From Algoriphagus pacificus (GTDB lineage Bacteria > Bacteroidota > Bacteroidia > Cytophagales > Cyclobacteriaceae): a stretch of DNA of 64,000 nucleotides. Within the stretch, counting starts at the first letter, position 1. Each line of letters opens with the position of its first letter. Below are positions 54,734 through 63,327 of the stretch, one piece after another. The stretch lies in contig NZ_JAFKCU010000001.1 of the NCBI RefSeq assembly GCF_017254845.1, positions 517,048 to 581,047 on the forward strand, in the 5' to 3' direction. A model generated the notes under the pieces. The model did not search any database and had not been told where the DNA came from. It was given only the letters and a program-made list of their open reading frames with translations. The position numbers were made by a program, and so were the translations under genes.

Positions 54734-55882
54734 ATGAAAAACATCAGAGTTTTTGGAGCAATTCTAATATTCATTTTTTCCGTTTCGGCTTGTACGCAAT
54801 CTTCTGAAGAAGTCTCGGACTCCGAGGTAATCAACAATGATTCTCAATTTAAAACTGCCAAACCTGAGGCAGTAGGCCTTAATCCTGAGATCATCTCTGG
54901 ACTCATAGACAGCATCCAAACTGGATATTACCCAAATCGTCACTCTTTGCTTATTTACAAAGATGAGCAGTTGGTGGTGGAGGAATATTTTACAGGCAAA
55001 GATGAAAACTGGGGTGATGATCTTGGAATCGTTTCCTACAATGACAGCCTACTTCATGATATGCGGAGCGTTTCAAAAAGTGTGGTTTCTGCCTGTATCG
55101 GAATTGCGATTGCACAGGGAAAAATCAAATCTGTGGACCAGCCAATATTCGATTTCTTTGAAGATTATCAACAGTTTAATTCCGAGGGCAGAGAGGAGTT
55201 GACAATCAAACATTTGCTGACCATGACTTCGGGTTTGAAATGGAATGAGGAAATATCTTATGACAATCCAGAAAACAGTGAGATTCAAATGACCAATAGC
55301 GGGGATGCAATTGGATTTGTGTTAAGTAGGGAAATTGTAAATCAACCCGGGACAGTTTGGCAATATAACGGAGGAACAACAGAGCTTCTCGCAGAAATCA
55401 TCCATCGTGTTTCGGGCAAAAATGTGCATGAGTTTGCAAAGGAATTTCTCTTTGAACCCATTGGCATCTCAAAATCTGAATGGACAATTTCCCCAGCTAC
55501 TAATTCCCCTGCGGCTGCATCCGGATTAAGATTAACGCCAAGGGCTATGCTGAAATTCGGGATGCTTTATCTGCATGATGGAATCTGGGATGGCCAACAA
55601 ATTATCCCAAATGAATGGGTTAAGGAGTCTTTTGAAGCACATACCATGCGCCCCGATGGTGGGGGATATGGGTATCAGTTTTGGATTCTTGATTACCTGA
55701 TCAACGGAGAGACTTTGTATTTACCAGTGGCTGTTGGCAATGGTGATCAGCGCATCTTTTTCGACCTTCAAAATAAGATGCTGGTGATTACTACAGCTGG
55801 TAATTACAATCAATGGGATATTGAAAACGATGCAAGTGCTTTACTCAAAAAAGTCTATTCCTCCTTGACATTGACTGATTAA
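54734..55882 (+). CDS. Serine hydrolase lipoprotein, beta-lactamase-like (second copy)
   Basis: 382 residues, lipobox SVSAC (Cys20). SxxK motif SVSK (Ser112, Lys115) in MRSVSKSVVSACIGIA. A downstream WQYNGGTTELL corresponds to the Tyr motif and VGNGDQRI lies at the HxG position. It has a domain order like the 44638 gene but only modest similarity, and is 100 residues shorter. Substrate unknown. Family certain. Confidence 0.85.
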   Translation: MKNIRVFGAILIFIFSVSACTQSSEEVSDSEVINNDSQFKTAKPEAVGLNPEIISGLIDSIQTGYYPNRHSLLIYKDEQLVVEEYFTGKDENWGDDLGIVSYNDSLLHDMRSVSKSVVSACIGIAIAQGKIKSVDQPIFDFFEDYQQFNSEGREELTIKHLLTMTSGLKWNEEISYDNPENSEIQMTNSGDAIGFVLSREIVNQPGTVWQYNGGTTELLAEIIHRVSGKNVHEFAKEFLFEPIGISKSEWTISPATNSPAAASGLRLTPRAMLKFGMLYLHDGIWDGQQIIPNEWVKESFEAHTMRPDGGGYGYQFWILDYLINGETLYLPVAVGNGDQRIFFDLQNKMLVITTAGNYNQWDIENDASALLKKVYSSLTLTD

Positions 55883-56009
55883 AACCTTCAGTTTTTCTTA
55901 ACTGATGTAAGAGGAACCAATTTGCGAGGCAAATCAAATAACTGTTCAAAATACCCTAAATTGAAAAAATTAGAAATTCTGCCAGGCCTGAAAATTTTTG
56001 AAATGAAGA

Positions 56010-56795
56010 ATGGATTTTGACAAAAAGACGATTGCCCGATTTGGAATTGGAACCAAGGGTTTTGTATACACTTTGATTGGGGTGCTTACTTTTATGGCAG
56101 CCATTGGTTCTGGTGGTTCAAAATCCGGAAGCGATGATGCGCTTCAATTTTTAAAAAATAATATAGGAGGCACCATTTTACTGGGAGTTACCACAGTTGG
56201 ATTGGTGGCCTATGTGTTTTGGCGCTTTTATCAGGCCATCATGGACCCTGAAGGCAAAGGGAATGATCTCAAAGGCATCGGCAACCGAATCGGATATTTT
56301 TCCAGTGCTGTGTTCTACAGCCTTTTGGTCTTTTCAGCAATCGAAATGCTAATGGGCTGGGGAGGTGGATCTGGAGGAGGTCGCGAATCCATGATTGCAA
56401 AAGCCCTAAGTAAACCTTATGGACAGGTCATCGTCGCGGTCATTGCCGGGATCTTTCTAGGCAAAGCTATCTATCAAATGATCCGGGCTTTCACGAATTC
56501 TTACCAGAAAAAAGTCAAAGCCCAAGACCTAGGTCCCAAAGCTCAAAAAGTGGTTCTTACCTTCGGGAAAATCGGCTATACCGCAAGGGGTATTGTCATA
56601 GGAGTCATCGCATTTTTAACTTTCAAAGCAGCTTTTTCCTCGAGTTCGGATGAGGCTGGGGGCACCAAGGATGCATTCAACTTTCTGCAGGATGAATTTG
56701 GAACTCTGATCTTATCTATTGTTGCTATTGGTTTCACGATGTACGGAATCTTTTTGATGGTCAAAGCCCGCTATCGAGACATGACGATGGTTTGA
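56010..56795 (+). CDS. DUF1206 membrane protein
   Basis: 261 residues with three copies of a two-helix unit, each starting with a pattern like RFGIGTKGFVYTLIGV or KIGYTARGIVIGVIA. Six membrane helices in total, matching DUF1206. Integral inner-membrane protein of unknown function. Convergent with HxlR. Confidence 0.85.
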   Translation: MDFDKKTIARFGIGTKGFVYTLIGVLTFMAAIGSGGSKSGSDDALQFLKNNIGGTILLGVTTVGLVAYVFWRFYQAIMDPEGKGNDLKGIGNRIGYFSSAVFYSLLVFSAIEMLMGWGGGSGGGRESMIAKALSKPYGQVIVAVIAGIFLGKAIYQMIRAFTNSYQKKVKAQDLGPKAQKVVLTFGKIGYTARGIVIGVIAFLTFKAAFSSSSDEAGGTKDAFNFLQDEFGTLILSIVAIGFTMYGIFLMVKARYRDMTMV

Positions 56796-56842
56796 GCAAC
56801 TCAGAATTAATCATCGCATTTAGAATCCTTAAGTTGGCAATA

Positions 56843-57181
56843 CTACTTCCCCATTATCTTATTTCTGTGAAGTAAGCCCCAAAAATGTAATTCGTCCAAC
56901 ACCTTTTCGAGCGAGGTTCCGTGTGCAGTAATGGAATATTCAACTTTCGGTGGAAAGGAATCAAAAACTTCCCTTTTGACTAACTGATTTGTCTCTAGAC
57001 TTTTCAATTCTTTTGACAAAGTCTTATCGGTGATTCCACCCACTTCCCTACTGATTTCCTTAAAGCGCTTTGGCCCTCCAGCCAAGGAAAATAAGATCAA
57101 TAGTTTCCATTTTCCTTCCAAAGCTTCCAAGGCATCTTTGATAGAAAGCATGGTTTTAGGACAACCTCCCTGTGATATCAT
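56843..57181 (-). CDS. HxlR-family transcriptional regulator
   Basis: 112 residues from ATG 57181; an open frame to 57292 runs through the operator and is not credible. Winged helix of the HxlR type: CPKTMLSIKDALEALEGKWKLLILFSLAGGPKRFKEISREVGGITDKTLSKELKSLETNQLVKREVF contains the conserved WK and the TLSKELK helix (quoted in parts, residues about 7-73). Cys7 could sense thiol or redox stress. Divergent from doxX with a 36-bp nested dyad between them, probably its operator. Confidence 0.9.
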   Translation of the reverse strand: MISQGGCPKTMLSIKDALEALEGKWKLLILFSLAGGPKRFKEISREVGGITDKTLSKELKSLETNQLVKREVFDSFPPKVEYSITAHGTSLEKVLDELHFWGLLHRNKIMGK

Positions 57182-57200
57182 AGCTTCTTTTTTTTGCGAT

Positions 57201-57236
57201 ACTATCCCAAGAGATAGCGCTATCCATGGGGATAGT
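57201..57236. promoter_or_regulatory. Nested dyad operator between hxlR and doxX
   Basis: ACTATCCC (57201-57208) pairs exactly with GGGATAGT (57229-57236), and GATAGC|GCTATC (57213-57224) is a perfect palindrome with the same centre (57218.5). Each arm contains a second TATC/GATA element. The symmetry and position between divergent starts fit an HxlR dimer site. Confidence 0.75.
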
Positions 57237-57299
57237 AATATCAATTGGAAAGTGAATTTAGATATTCTTGTGCCTAGGAAACAAATCAACATTCATACT

Positions 57300-57707
57300 A
57301 TGGCAATTCAAAAAAGATTAAAAGCATTGAATATTACCCTTTGGGCAGTTCAGATTTTACTTTCTCTCACATTTATCTACTCAGGCTTTATGAAGTTATT
57401 TCTCCCTGGAGACCTGCCTTGGATCTGGATAAAAGAAAACCCTGATGTGGTATTGATTTCTGGTATCGTTGACCTTTTAGCCGGGTTTGGCTTGACACTC
57501 CCTGCCCTATTGAGAATTCGACCCTATCTGACAGTTTTTGCAGCTTTTGGAACGATGACCTTGATGATTTCAGCCATGGTATTTCATGTTTTGAGAGGAG
57601 AGGGAGACCAGATCGGATTCAATGTTTTTATGCTGATTTCCGCTGCATTTATTGCTTGGGGTAGAGGAAAGAAATATCCAATTAAAATTACGAATCAACC
57701 CCGCTAG
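57300..57707 (+). CDS. DoxX family membrane protein
   Basis: 135 residues from ATG 57300; a longer open frame back to 57030 overlaps hxlR and is a shadow. Four membrane helices with the DoxX motif LLSLTFIYSGFMKLF and ISGIVDLLAGFGLTLPALL. DoxX-like proteins occur near HxlR regulators and are linked to oxidative or sulfur stress. Control by the adjacent HxlR is likely from the shared operator. Confidence 0.85.
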   Translation: MAIQKRLKALNITLWAVQILLSLTFIYSGFMKLFLPGDLPWIWIKENPDVVLISGIVDLLAGFGLTLPALLRIRPYLTVFAAFGTMTLMISAMVFHVLRGEGDQIGFNVFMLISAAFIAWGRGKKYPIKITNQPR

Positions 57708-57805
57708 AAGTAGTTAAAACTGGCATCTTTCTATTTTGAAAAATCAGTAAATCGATAGATAAATTTCTATCTAGCGAAAATTGAAGAAAAAATTATCCTT
57801 CCAGA

Positions 57806-57825
57806 TATACCCAGTACAGGGTATA
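57806..57825. promoter_or_regulatory. Variant of the TACCCAGTACTGGGTA palindrome upstream of AtoE-type gene
   Basis: TATACCCAGTACAGGGTATA, symmetric except for one central mismatch, 66 bp upstream of the ATG at 57891. It keeps the core of the 14641 and 18942 sites. Confidence 0.55.
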
Positions 57826-57890
57826 GAGACGAATAATATTTTACCGATATTGAAATATCATTTTATAGGCATCAGTGCAAAAAACAGATC

Positions 57891-59279
57891 ATGGGAGAGT
57901 TAGGAGAGCGATTTACCGAGATTTTTAAAAAGTACTTACCTGACGCCTTTGTTTTTGCTTTGGCTTTGACCTTGATCACTGCAATTTCTGCACTTCTCTG
58001 GACTGAAGCTTCCATCATGGATACCATCGAAGCTTGGTATCAGGGTTTTTGGATGCTCCTCGAGTTTGGAATGCAAATGATTCTTTTATTGGTCACTGGA
58101 TATTCCATTGCCCTTGCCACACCCGTCAAACGCTTTTTATTCAAAATAACCCAGTTCATAAAAACTCCGAAACAGCTTTATCCATTCATAATTATCATAG
58201 GAATGCTTCTCAGCTCCATCAGTTGGGGTTGGGTGGTGATTACCGCTGTTTTAGCCAGAGAACTTGCCTTGCGGATCAAAGGAGTCAATTATCCTTACCT
58301 GATTGCCTGCGTCTATTTCTCCGGAATAATTTGGGTGAGTGGCTTTTCCAGCTCCATTCCACTTTTACTGAATACAGAAAATAACTTCCTGATGGAAGCA
58401 GGGATTTTAACTGAAACCATCTCCACTTCTTATTCTTTAGGCTCCATTTTAAATATCTCAATTATCGCTTTTTCATTTATAATGGCTCCCTTGCTCTTTT
58501 TCTTATTGATGCCAAAAAAACAGCAAAGCCTGGAGGAAATGATGGTCTCTGAAAATTCAATTCAGGAAAATACAATCATCGAAGAAGCCAATAGCATGCG
58601 ACTTCCGGGAAATCCTGTTTCAGATAAACTGAACAATACCATCATCTTTCAATACATTCTCGGAGTGATGGGGCTGGTTTATATCATCTTTTATTTCAGT
58701 ACCAAAGGCTTCGATATCAACCTGAATATTATGATTTTCATTTTCATCGTATTGGGTATGTTATTGCATCAAACTCCCATGCGCTATGGAATCGTCATGA
58801 AAAGATCGAGCGGCAATATCTCTGGAATCTTATTTCAATTTCCCTTTTATGCGGGAATCATGGGAATCATGCTGCATACAGGACTAGGAGATGTTGTGAC
58901 CAAATGGATGGTATCTGTTGCCACGCTGGATACTTTTCCACTATTGGCATATCTCAATGGGGCTATTCTCAATTTTGCCATACCATCTGCCGGAGGTGAA
59001 TTTGCTGTCGTGGGTCCAAGTATCATCAATGCAGTGAAAGAACTCGGTATGGGTCTACCAGAAGCAGAGGTTACTTCACTAATTGCGAAGGCATCTATGG
59101 CGGTTGCTTTTGGAGAATCCCTTACTAATTGCCTTCAACCATTCTATTTATTGGTTATCCTCCCCGTCATGGGAATCGGTATCAAGGTTCAAGCAAGAGA
59201 TATTATGGGCTATTTGTTCATTCCATTTTTGATCTTTTTTGTTGGCTGGGCTTTGATGGTGCTTTTTATACCCATGTAA
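57891..59279 (+). CDS. Short-chain fatty acid transporter (AtoE family)
   Basis: 462 residues with about 12 membrane helices. N-terminal GERFTEIFKKYLPDAFVFALALTLI and motifs GYSIALATPVKRFL, GWVVITAVLARELALRIKGVNYP and PSAGGEFAVVGPSI match AtoE/TIGR00366. It probably imports short-chain fatty acids such as acetoacetate or butyrate. No atoDA/B genes are adjacent. The palindrome upstream suggests regulation. Confidence 0.9.
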   Translation: MGELGERFTEIFKKYLPDAFVFALALTLITAISALLWTEASIMDTIEAWYQGFWMLLEFGMQMILLLVTGYSIALATPVKRFLFKITQFIKTPKQLYPFIIIIGMLLSSISWGWVVITAVLARELALRIKGVNYPYLIACVYFSGIIWVSGFSSSIPLLLNTENNFLMEAGILTETISTSYSLGSILNISIIAFSFIMAPLLFFLLMPKKQQSLEEMMVSENSIQENTIIEEANSMRLPGNPVSDKLNNTIIFQYILGVMGLVYIIFYFSTKGFDINLNIMIFIFIVLGMLLHQTPMRYGIVMKRSSGNISGILFQFPFYAGIMGIMLHTGLGDVVTKWMVSVATLDTFPLLAYLNGAILNFAIPSAGGEFAVVGPSIINAVKELGMGLPEAEVTSLIAKASMAVAFGESLTNCLQPFYLLVILPVMGIGIKVQARDIMGYLFIPFLIFFVGWALMVLFIPM

Positions 59280-59387
59280 GCCTGCGTTGATTTCTGAAAT
59301 TCACCACTCAAGGAAATCCTAGCTCCATTCACGATTTTTAACAGGAATTATTTCACTCTTTCTGAAAGCCTGTCGTTACATTTAACT

Positions 59388-61022
59388 ATGATTAAAAGCA
59401 AAATCCAACTATTGGCGGGGCTGGGAGTAGGCCTAATGGTCATGGGATGTAATTCCTCCTCCTTAATCACCGCACCTCCAATCAGTTATACCAACACAAG
59501 CCCCAAAGTAGCCGAACTCACAGAGAAAGAAGCCAGACACTGGGGCCATCTTGATTTACAAAAAGACACCATTCCGGGCATGAGCGTGGACCGCGCTTAC
59601 TCCGAACTTTTGAAAAAAAGGAAAGGGGAACCGGTGATCGTTGCAGTCATTGATTCTGGTATCGACTTGGATCATGAAGACATCAAAGATGTACTATGGA
59701 CTAATCCAAATGAAATCGCCGGTGATGGCGTTGACAACGATGGAAACGGCTATGTGGATGATATTCATGGATACAATTTCCTGGGTGAATCTTACAACGA
59801 GCAAATGGAATTGGCTAGAATTCTTCGCCTGAAAATCGGAGATGAAGCCTATCAAGAAGCTGCGCTTAAAAAGCTAAACGAAAAACTTCCCGAAGCCCGA
59901 GCTGCATTGCCGCAATTAAAGCAGATTGAAGCTTTGGTCACGATGGCTGATAAAAACATCAAAACAGCTTTGGGAAAAGAGTATTATTCCTTGGCTGACT
60001 TGAAAAACTATCAGCCCAAAAATGTGCAAGAAGAACGCACAGTCGGCATGCTGATGCAGGTCATGAGCATGGGAGAGGAAATTCCTGATGCCATCAAGGA
60101 ACTGCAGGATGGAATCAACTATTATGAAACGCAGGTTAATTACCATCTGAATGTGGACTTTAATGGTAGAACGCCTGTTGGGGATGATCCTTATGATTAT
60201 TCAGATCAGGATTATGGCAATGGAAATCCGATGAATCGAGTTTCTGATGAAAGCCATGGTTCGCATGTGGCTGGTATTATCGCTGCTACTCGAAATAATA
60301 AAAAAGGTGTGGATGGCGTGGCAAGTCAGGTGAAAATCATGTCTGTCAGAGCAGTTCCCAATGGAGATGAATACGACAAGGATATTGCCCTTGCGATCCG
60401 ATATGCCGCCGATAATGGTGCAAAAGTGATCAACGCCAGCTTTGGAAAAAGCTTCTCCCCTAATTCCGAATGGGTCTATGATGCTTTGAAATATGCAGCT
60501 TCAAAAGATGTGCTTTTTGTACATGCAGCAGGAAATGACGGCATTGATTTGGACTCACCAGAGAACCCAAATTTCCCAAATGATCATCCTGTTTCCAATT
60601 CTCAGGAATTGGTTGATACTTATTTGACAGTGGGAGCTTTGTCACCAATGTTTGGAGAAAACATGGTCGCTATATTCTCTAATTATGGAAAGGAAAATGT
60701 GGATATCTTCGCTCCAGGGGATGAGATTTATTCCACCTTGCCAAACGATAGCTATGAATTCCAAGGCGGTACTTCTATGGCAGCACCTGCAGTGGCTGGA
60801 TTGGCAGCGATGATCCGCTCCTATTATCCCGATTTGAGTGCATCTCAAGTGAAAAAGATAATTATGGATTCTGGAGTTTCACCTGCGGTGAAAGTTCGCG
60901 TAGGTGGACCTGAGGGATCCGAAAAGTCCTTCTCAGAAATTTCCAAATCAGGCAAAATCGCCAATTTATACAATGCCTTGATCTTGGCTAGTGAAGTAGC
61001 TAATGGAAAGGTGAGTTTGTAA
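59388..61022 (+). CDS. Subtilase (S8) lipoprotein with large insertion
   Basis: 544 residues. Signal and lipobox (VMGC, Cys21). Catalytic triad Asp89 (AVIDSGIDLDHED), His290 (SHGSHVAG) and Ser463 (GGTSMAAPAVAG). There are about 200 residues between Asp and His, versus 32 in subtilisin, so a helical insert (ARILRLKIGDEAYQ to NYYETQV) occupies the loop. Its substrate is probably extracellular proteins. Followed by a strong terminator. Confidence 0.9.
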   Translation: MIKSKIQLLAGLGVGLMVMGCNSSSLITAPPISYTNTSPKVAELTEKEARHWGHLDLQKDTIPGMSVDRAYSELLKKRKGEPVIVAVIDSGIDLDHEDIKDVLWTNPNEIAGDGVDNDGNGYVDDIHGYNFLGESYNEQMELARILRLKIGDEAYQEAALKKLNEKLPEARAALPQLKQIEALVTMADKNIKTALGKEYYSLADLKNYQPKNVQEERTVGMLMQVMSMGEEIPDAIKELQDGINYYETQVNYHLNVDFNGRTPVGDDPYDYSDQDYGNGNPMNRVSDESHGSHVAGIIAATRNNKKGVDGVASQVKIMSVRAVPNGDEYDKDIALAIRYAADNGAKVINASFGKSFSPNSEWVYDALKYAASKDVLFVHAAGNDGIDLDSPENPNFPNDHPVSNSQELVDTYLTVGALSPMFGENMVAIFSNYGKENVDIFAPGDEIYSTLPNDSYEFQGGTSMAAPAVAGLAAMIRSYYPDLSASQVKKIIMDSGVSPAVKVRVGGPEGSEKSFSEISKSGKIANLYNALILASEVANGKVSL

Positions 61023-61040
61023 TTTCCTTCTTATAAAAAG

Positions 61041-61082
61041 CGAAAAGCCCAAACCTGAATAATCAGGCTTGGGCTTTTTTTA
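61041..61082 (+). terminator. Rho-independent terminator after the subtilase gene
   Basis: AAGCCCAA..CCTGA, loop ATAA, TCAGG..TTGGGCTT, followed by TTTTTT. The complementary arms are about 16 bp. Confidence 0.9.
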
Positions 61083-61083
61083 T

Positions 61084-61297
61084 TTATGGGAATTTGCAAT
61101 TCCCACCGAACGATCTGAGGTACTTTTTAAATAAGTAGGTAAATAAATTTCGAACTATTCAATATCCCCAAGGAAGTTATAACCGAAATTCTTAATTTGG
61201 TTTAGGCAACACCGAATACCTCTGTGGATATTGCAGATATATACGCAAGAGAATAGAAGGACTGGAGTTAATAAAAGTGTTATGCCCAAGCTAAAAA
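61084..61297. repeat. Direct repeat copy A, upstream of gene 61298
   Basis: About 210 bp, matching 61992-62204 at an almost constant offset (907-908 bp). The exactly shared 25-bp block starts at 61141 and 62049 (AAATAAATTTCGAACTATTC and onwards), and CGAAATTCTTAATTTGGTTT is also identical. Both copies end AGTGTTAT plus about 15-20 bp before an ATG, so the promoter and leader seem part of the unit. Confidence 0.75.
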
Positions 61298-61939
61298 ATG
61301 AGACTGCTAATAATTAACATACTGCTTTTATTCTCGACTCAAGTTTGGTCACAGACCGACCTAGGAATTGGACTTGTCTCTATCGACTTTGATGACAAAA
61401 CTATTTTGAAGTTTTACTCGGACACTTCAGCCACAGAACCTAAAAAGGTGGTTGAATTTTTTGACGACAGGAGTATTAACAGTTGGAATATCAACGACCT
61501 TGACAAACAAAAAGAATGGCTAAAACCAGAAGTCCTTTGGTTGGACTATTTCGCATTTACTTTCAGATGTTTAAATAAAACTGACAGGTGGTTTCAGATA
61601 ATCGTCAACAATGAAACTGAAAAGACTTATTGGTTAAAAAAGACTGACTCAACGAAATTTAAAAATTGGGAAGAATACCTAAAGGACATGTTTGGAGTTG
61701 AACGACTCTCAAGCTACCCTCAAAAAATTATGACTGAACCGATCGAAAACTCTAAAGAAATTGAATATCAAGGAACTGATTGTTTTGTAGTCAAATCAAT
61801 GAAAGGTGATTGGATTGAAATTATGACACCTGACTATTGTGACGAGATTTTTACGGACAGTAAAACTCCAATTAAATCAGGTTGGATAAAATGGCGTAAA
61901 GGAGAGGAATTGATAATTAATTACTTTACGACAAGTTGA
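61298..61939 (+). CDS. Exported hypothetical protein of cassette-like unit A
   Basis: 213 residues. Signal peptide (LLIINILLLFSTQVWSQ) then an unassigned, Asp/Lys/Trp-rich domain (WFQIIVNNETEKTYWLKK, YLKDMFGVERL). Asp codons are mostly GAC (about 15 of 18), unlike most genes in the window, which favour GAT. Preceded by repeat copy A. Cassette-borne origin is possible. Confidence 0.6.
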   Translation: MRLLIINILLLFSTQVWSQTDLGIGLVSIDFDDKTILKFYSDTSATEPKKVVEFFDDRSINSWNINDLDKQKEWLKPEVLWLDYFAFTFRCLNKTDRWFQIIVNNETEKTYWLKKTDSTKFKNWEEYLKDMFGVERLSSYPQKIMTEPIENSKEIEYQGTDCFVVKSMKGDWIEIMTPDYCDEIFTDSKTPIKSGWIKWRKGEELIINYFTTS

Positions 61940-61991
61940 AAAAAAATAAAAAGCCCCAGCTGAACGAAGATTGCATTTACGCTTTTTTATT

Positions 61992-62204
61992 TTTAGGAAT
62001 TTATAATTCCCTTAGAGCAACCTGAAGCAAATTTTTAATTAAGTAGACAAATAAATTTCGAACTATTCAATATAGCCAAAGAAGTAATAAGCGAAATTCT
62101 TAATTTGGTTTAAGCAACACCGAATACCCCTATGGATAATGCGGAAATAGTCGATAGAAAGTAGGATTGAGGTTTATACAAGTGTTATCAGCAATATTGA
62201 AAGG
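61992..62204. repeat. Direct repeat copy B, upstream of gene 62205
   Basis: Second copy of the 61084-61297 repeat, with mismatches spread through it. It follows the stop of gene 61298 by about 50 bp and ends directly at the ATG of 62205. Confidence 0.75.
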
Positions 62205-62672
62205 ATGAAACCAAATAATACTCATACCAATAAATGGCTTCAAGGATTTGTACGTGTGTGTTCTTGGTTCACATTTGTTATTGGCTCGTTAACAGCACTT
62301 GCTGGAATCGTGATTTACTTTTTAGAGGAAAGAAACATCTACATGATTTTTTCTATGCTTTTCTTTTTTAGTATGGGATTAACAGGTTGGTTTGCGAGAA
62401 GATATGGACTGAAAGATTTCGGGGTAAACAGAATATCAAAACTAAATGCAATCCTATCATTGATTTTTGGCATATTACTCGTTATTGTACTACCAATAAT
62501 ATTTTCAAATATGTCAGGAATTGATGATTCATTTCTGGCGATAAGAAATTTAATAATTCTATTCACACCCATGTTAGTATCTTCAATTGCGATTTTGACA
62601 TCAAGAATCCGCACAAAGAACAGAAAATTAATGGAGGTGACTGATAATAAAAAAGCTGATAACACTGTATAA
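62205..62672 (+). CDS. Membrane protein of cassette-like unit B
   Basis: 155 residues with four membrane helices (about 20-40, 48-64, 82-105, 113-130). No family recognised. Unrelated to the product of 61298, although both have the same leader. The 3' flank holds ACTGTATAACAAATCATAGCC and a TAGCC...GGCTA hairpin (62681-62701). Confidence 0.55.
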   Translation: MKPNNTHTNKWLQGFVRVCSWFTFVIGSLTALAGIVIYFLEERNIYMIFSMLFFFSMGLTGWFARRYGLKDFGVNRISKLNAILSLIFGILLVIVLPIIFSNMSGIDDSFLAIRNLIILFTPMLVSSIAILTSRIRTKNRKLMEVTDNKKADNTV

Positions 62673-62725
62673 CAAATCATAGCCGCCTATCAGCTGGCTA
62701 CGCTTTTTATACTAACCGTTACAAA

Positions 62726-62762
62726 AAAAGCCCATCCTGTTTTTTTACAAGATGGGCTTTTG
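62726..62762. terminator. Bidirectional hairpin terminator
   Basis: AAAAGCCCATCCTG pairs with CAAGATGGGCTTTT around TTTTTTA (one mismatch). It lies between the 62205 gene and the leftward rpiB. Confidence 0.85.
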
Positions 62763-62781
62763 ATTGATTGAATCTCCTGAA

Positions 62782-63219
62782 TTAGCTGCAAGCTATTTTA
62801 TTCACTCTGTTCAGGTGTCTTCCACCTTCAAAGTCCGTAGTCAGGAATGTTTCCACTAACTGTTCTGCCAATTCATAGGCAATAAAGCGGGCAGGAAGAG
62901 CAATCACATTCGCATTGTTATGCTGTCTTGCCAAAGCTGCTAGCTCATTGTCCCAGCAAAGCGCTGCACGGATTCCCTGATGCTTGTTAGCTGTGATAGC
63001 CACACCGTTTCCACTGCCACAGATGACAATCCCCAGTTCAAACTCTCCAGCTTCAATTGCTGAACACAAAGGGTGAACATAGTCTGGATAATCCACAGAA
63101 TCTGTGGAGAAAGGACCAAAATCCTTTACCTCATATCCTTGGGATTCCAACTTGCTGACAAGCTTCGCTTTGTATTCAAAGCCTGCATGGTCTCCTCCGA
63201 TTGCTACTTTCTTTGCCAT
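62782..63219 (-). CDS. rpiB: Ribose-5-phosphate isomerase B
   Basis: 145 residues, normal. Interconverts ribulose-5-phosphate and ribose-5-phosphate in the pentose phosphate pathway. Signatures: GGDHAGFEYK at the start, SVDYPDYV and IVICGSGNGVAITANKHQGIRAALCW, where Cys (about residue 66) is the catalytic base; LPARFIAYELAEQLVETFL closes the domain. A dispersed repeat separates it from the tatC gene upstream. Confidence 0.95.
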   Translation of the reverse strand: MAKKVAIGGDHAGFEYKAKLVSKLESQGYEVKDFGPFSTDSVDYPDYVHPLCSAIEAGEFELGIVICGSGNGVAITANKHQGIRAALCWDNELAALARQHNNANVIALPARFIAYELAEQLVETFLTTDFEGGRHLNRVNKIACS

Positions 63220-63240
63220 AACTAGTAAATTTATTTAGGC

Positions 63241-63290
63241 TTCGACTGCTCTCAGCCTGACATAATTGTCATCCTGAGCGGAGTCGAAGG
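63241..63290. repeat. Dispersed repeat TCCTGAGCGGAGTCGAAGG, inverted
   Basis: TTCGACTGCTCTCAGCCTGACA (given in parts, 63241-63262) is mirrored by TGTCATCCTGAGCGGAGTCG at 63267-63288. It is a common Bacteroidota intergenic repeat. Confidence 0.75.
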
Positions 63291-63327
63291 ATTCATTATT
63301 CTAAAATCTTAAATCTTATATTCTTCC

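Noticed and set aside
57182-57299. N-terminal extensions of hxlR (to 57292) and doxX (back to 57030)
   Set aside because: Each extension overlaps the other gene and the operator; family starts fit 57181 and 57300.
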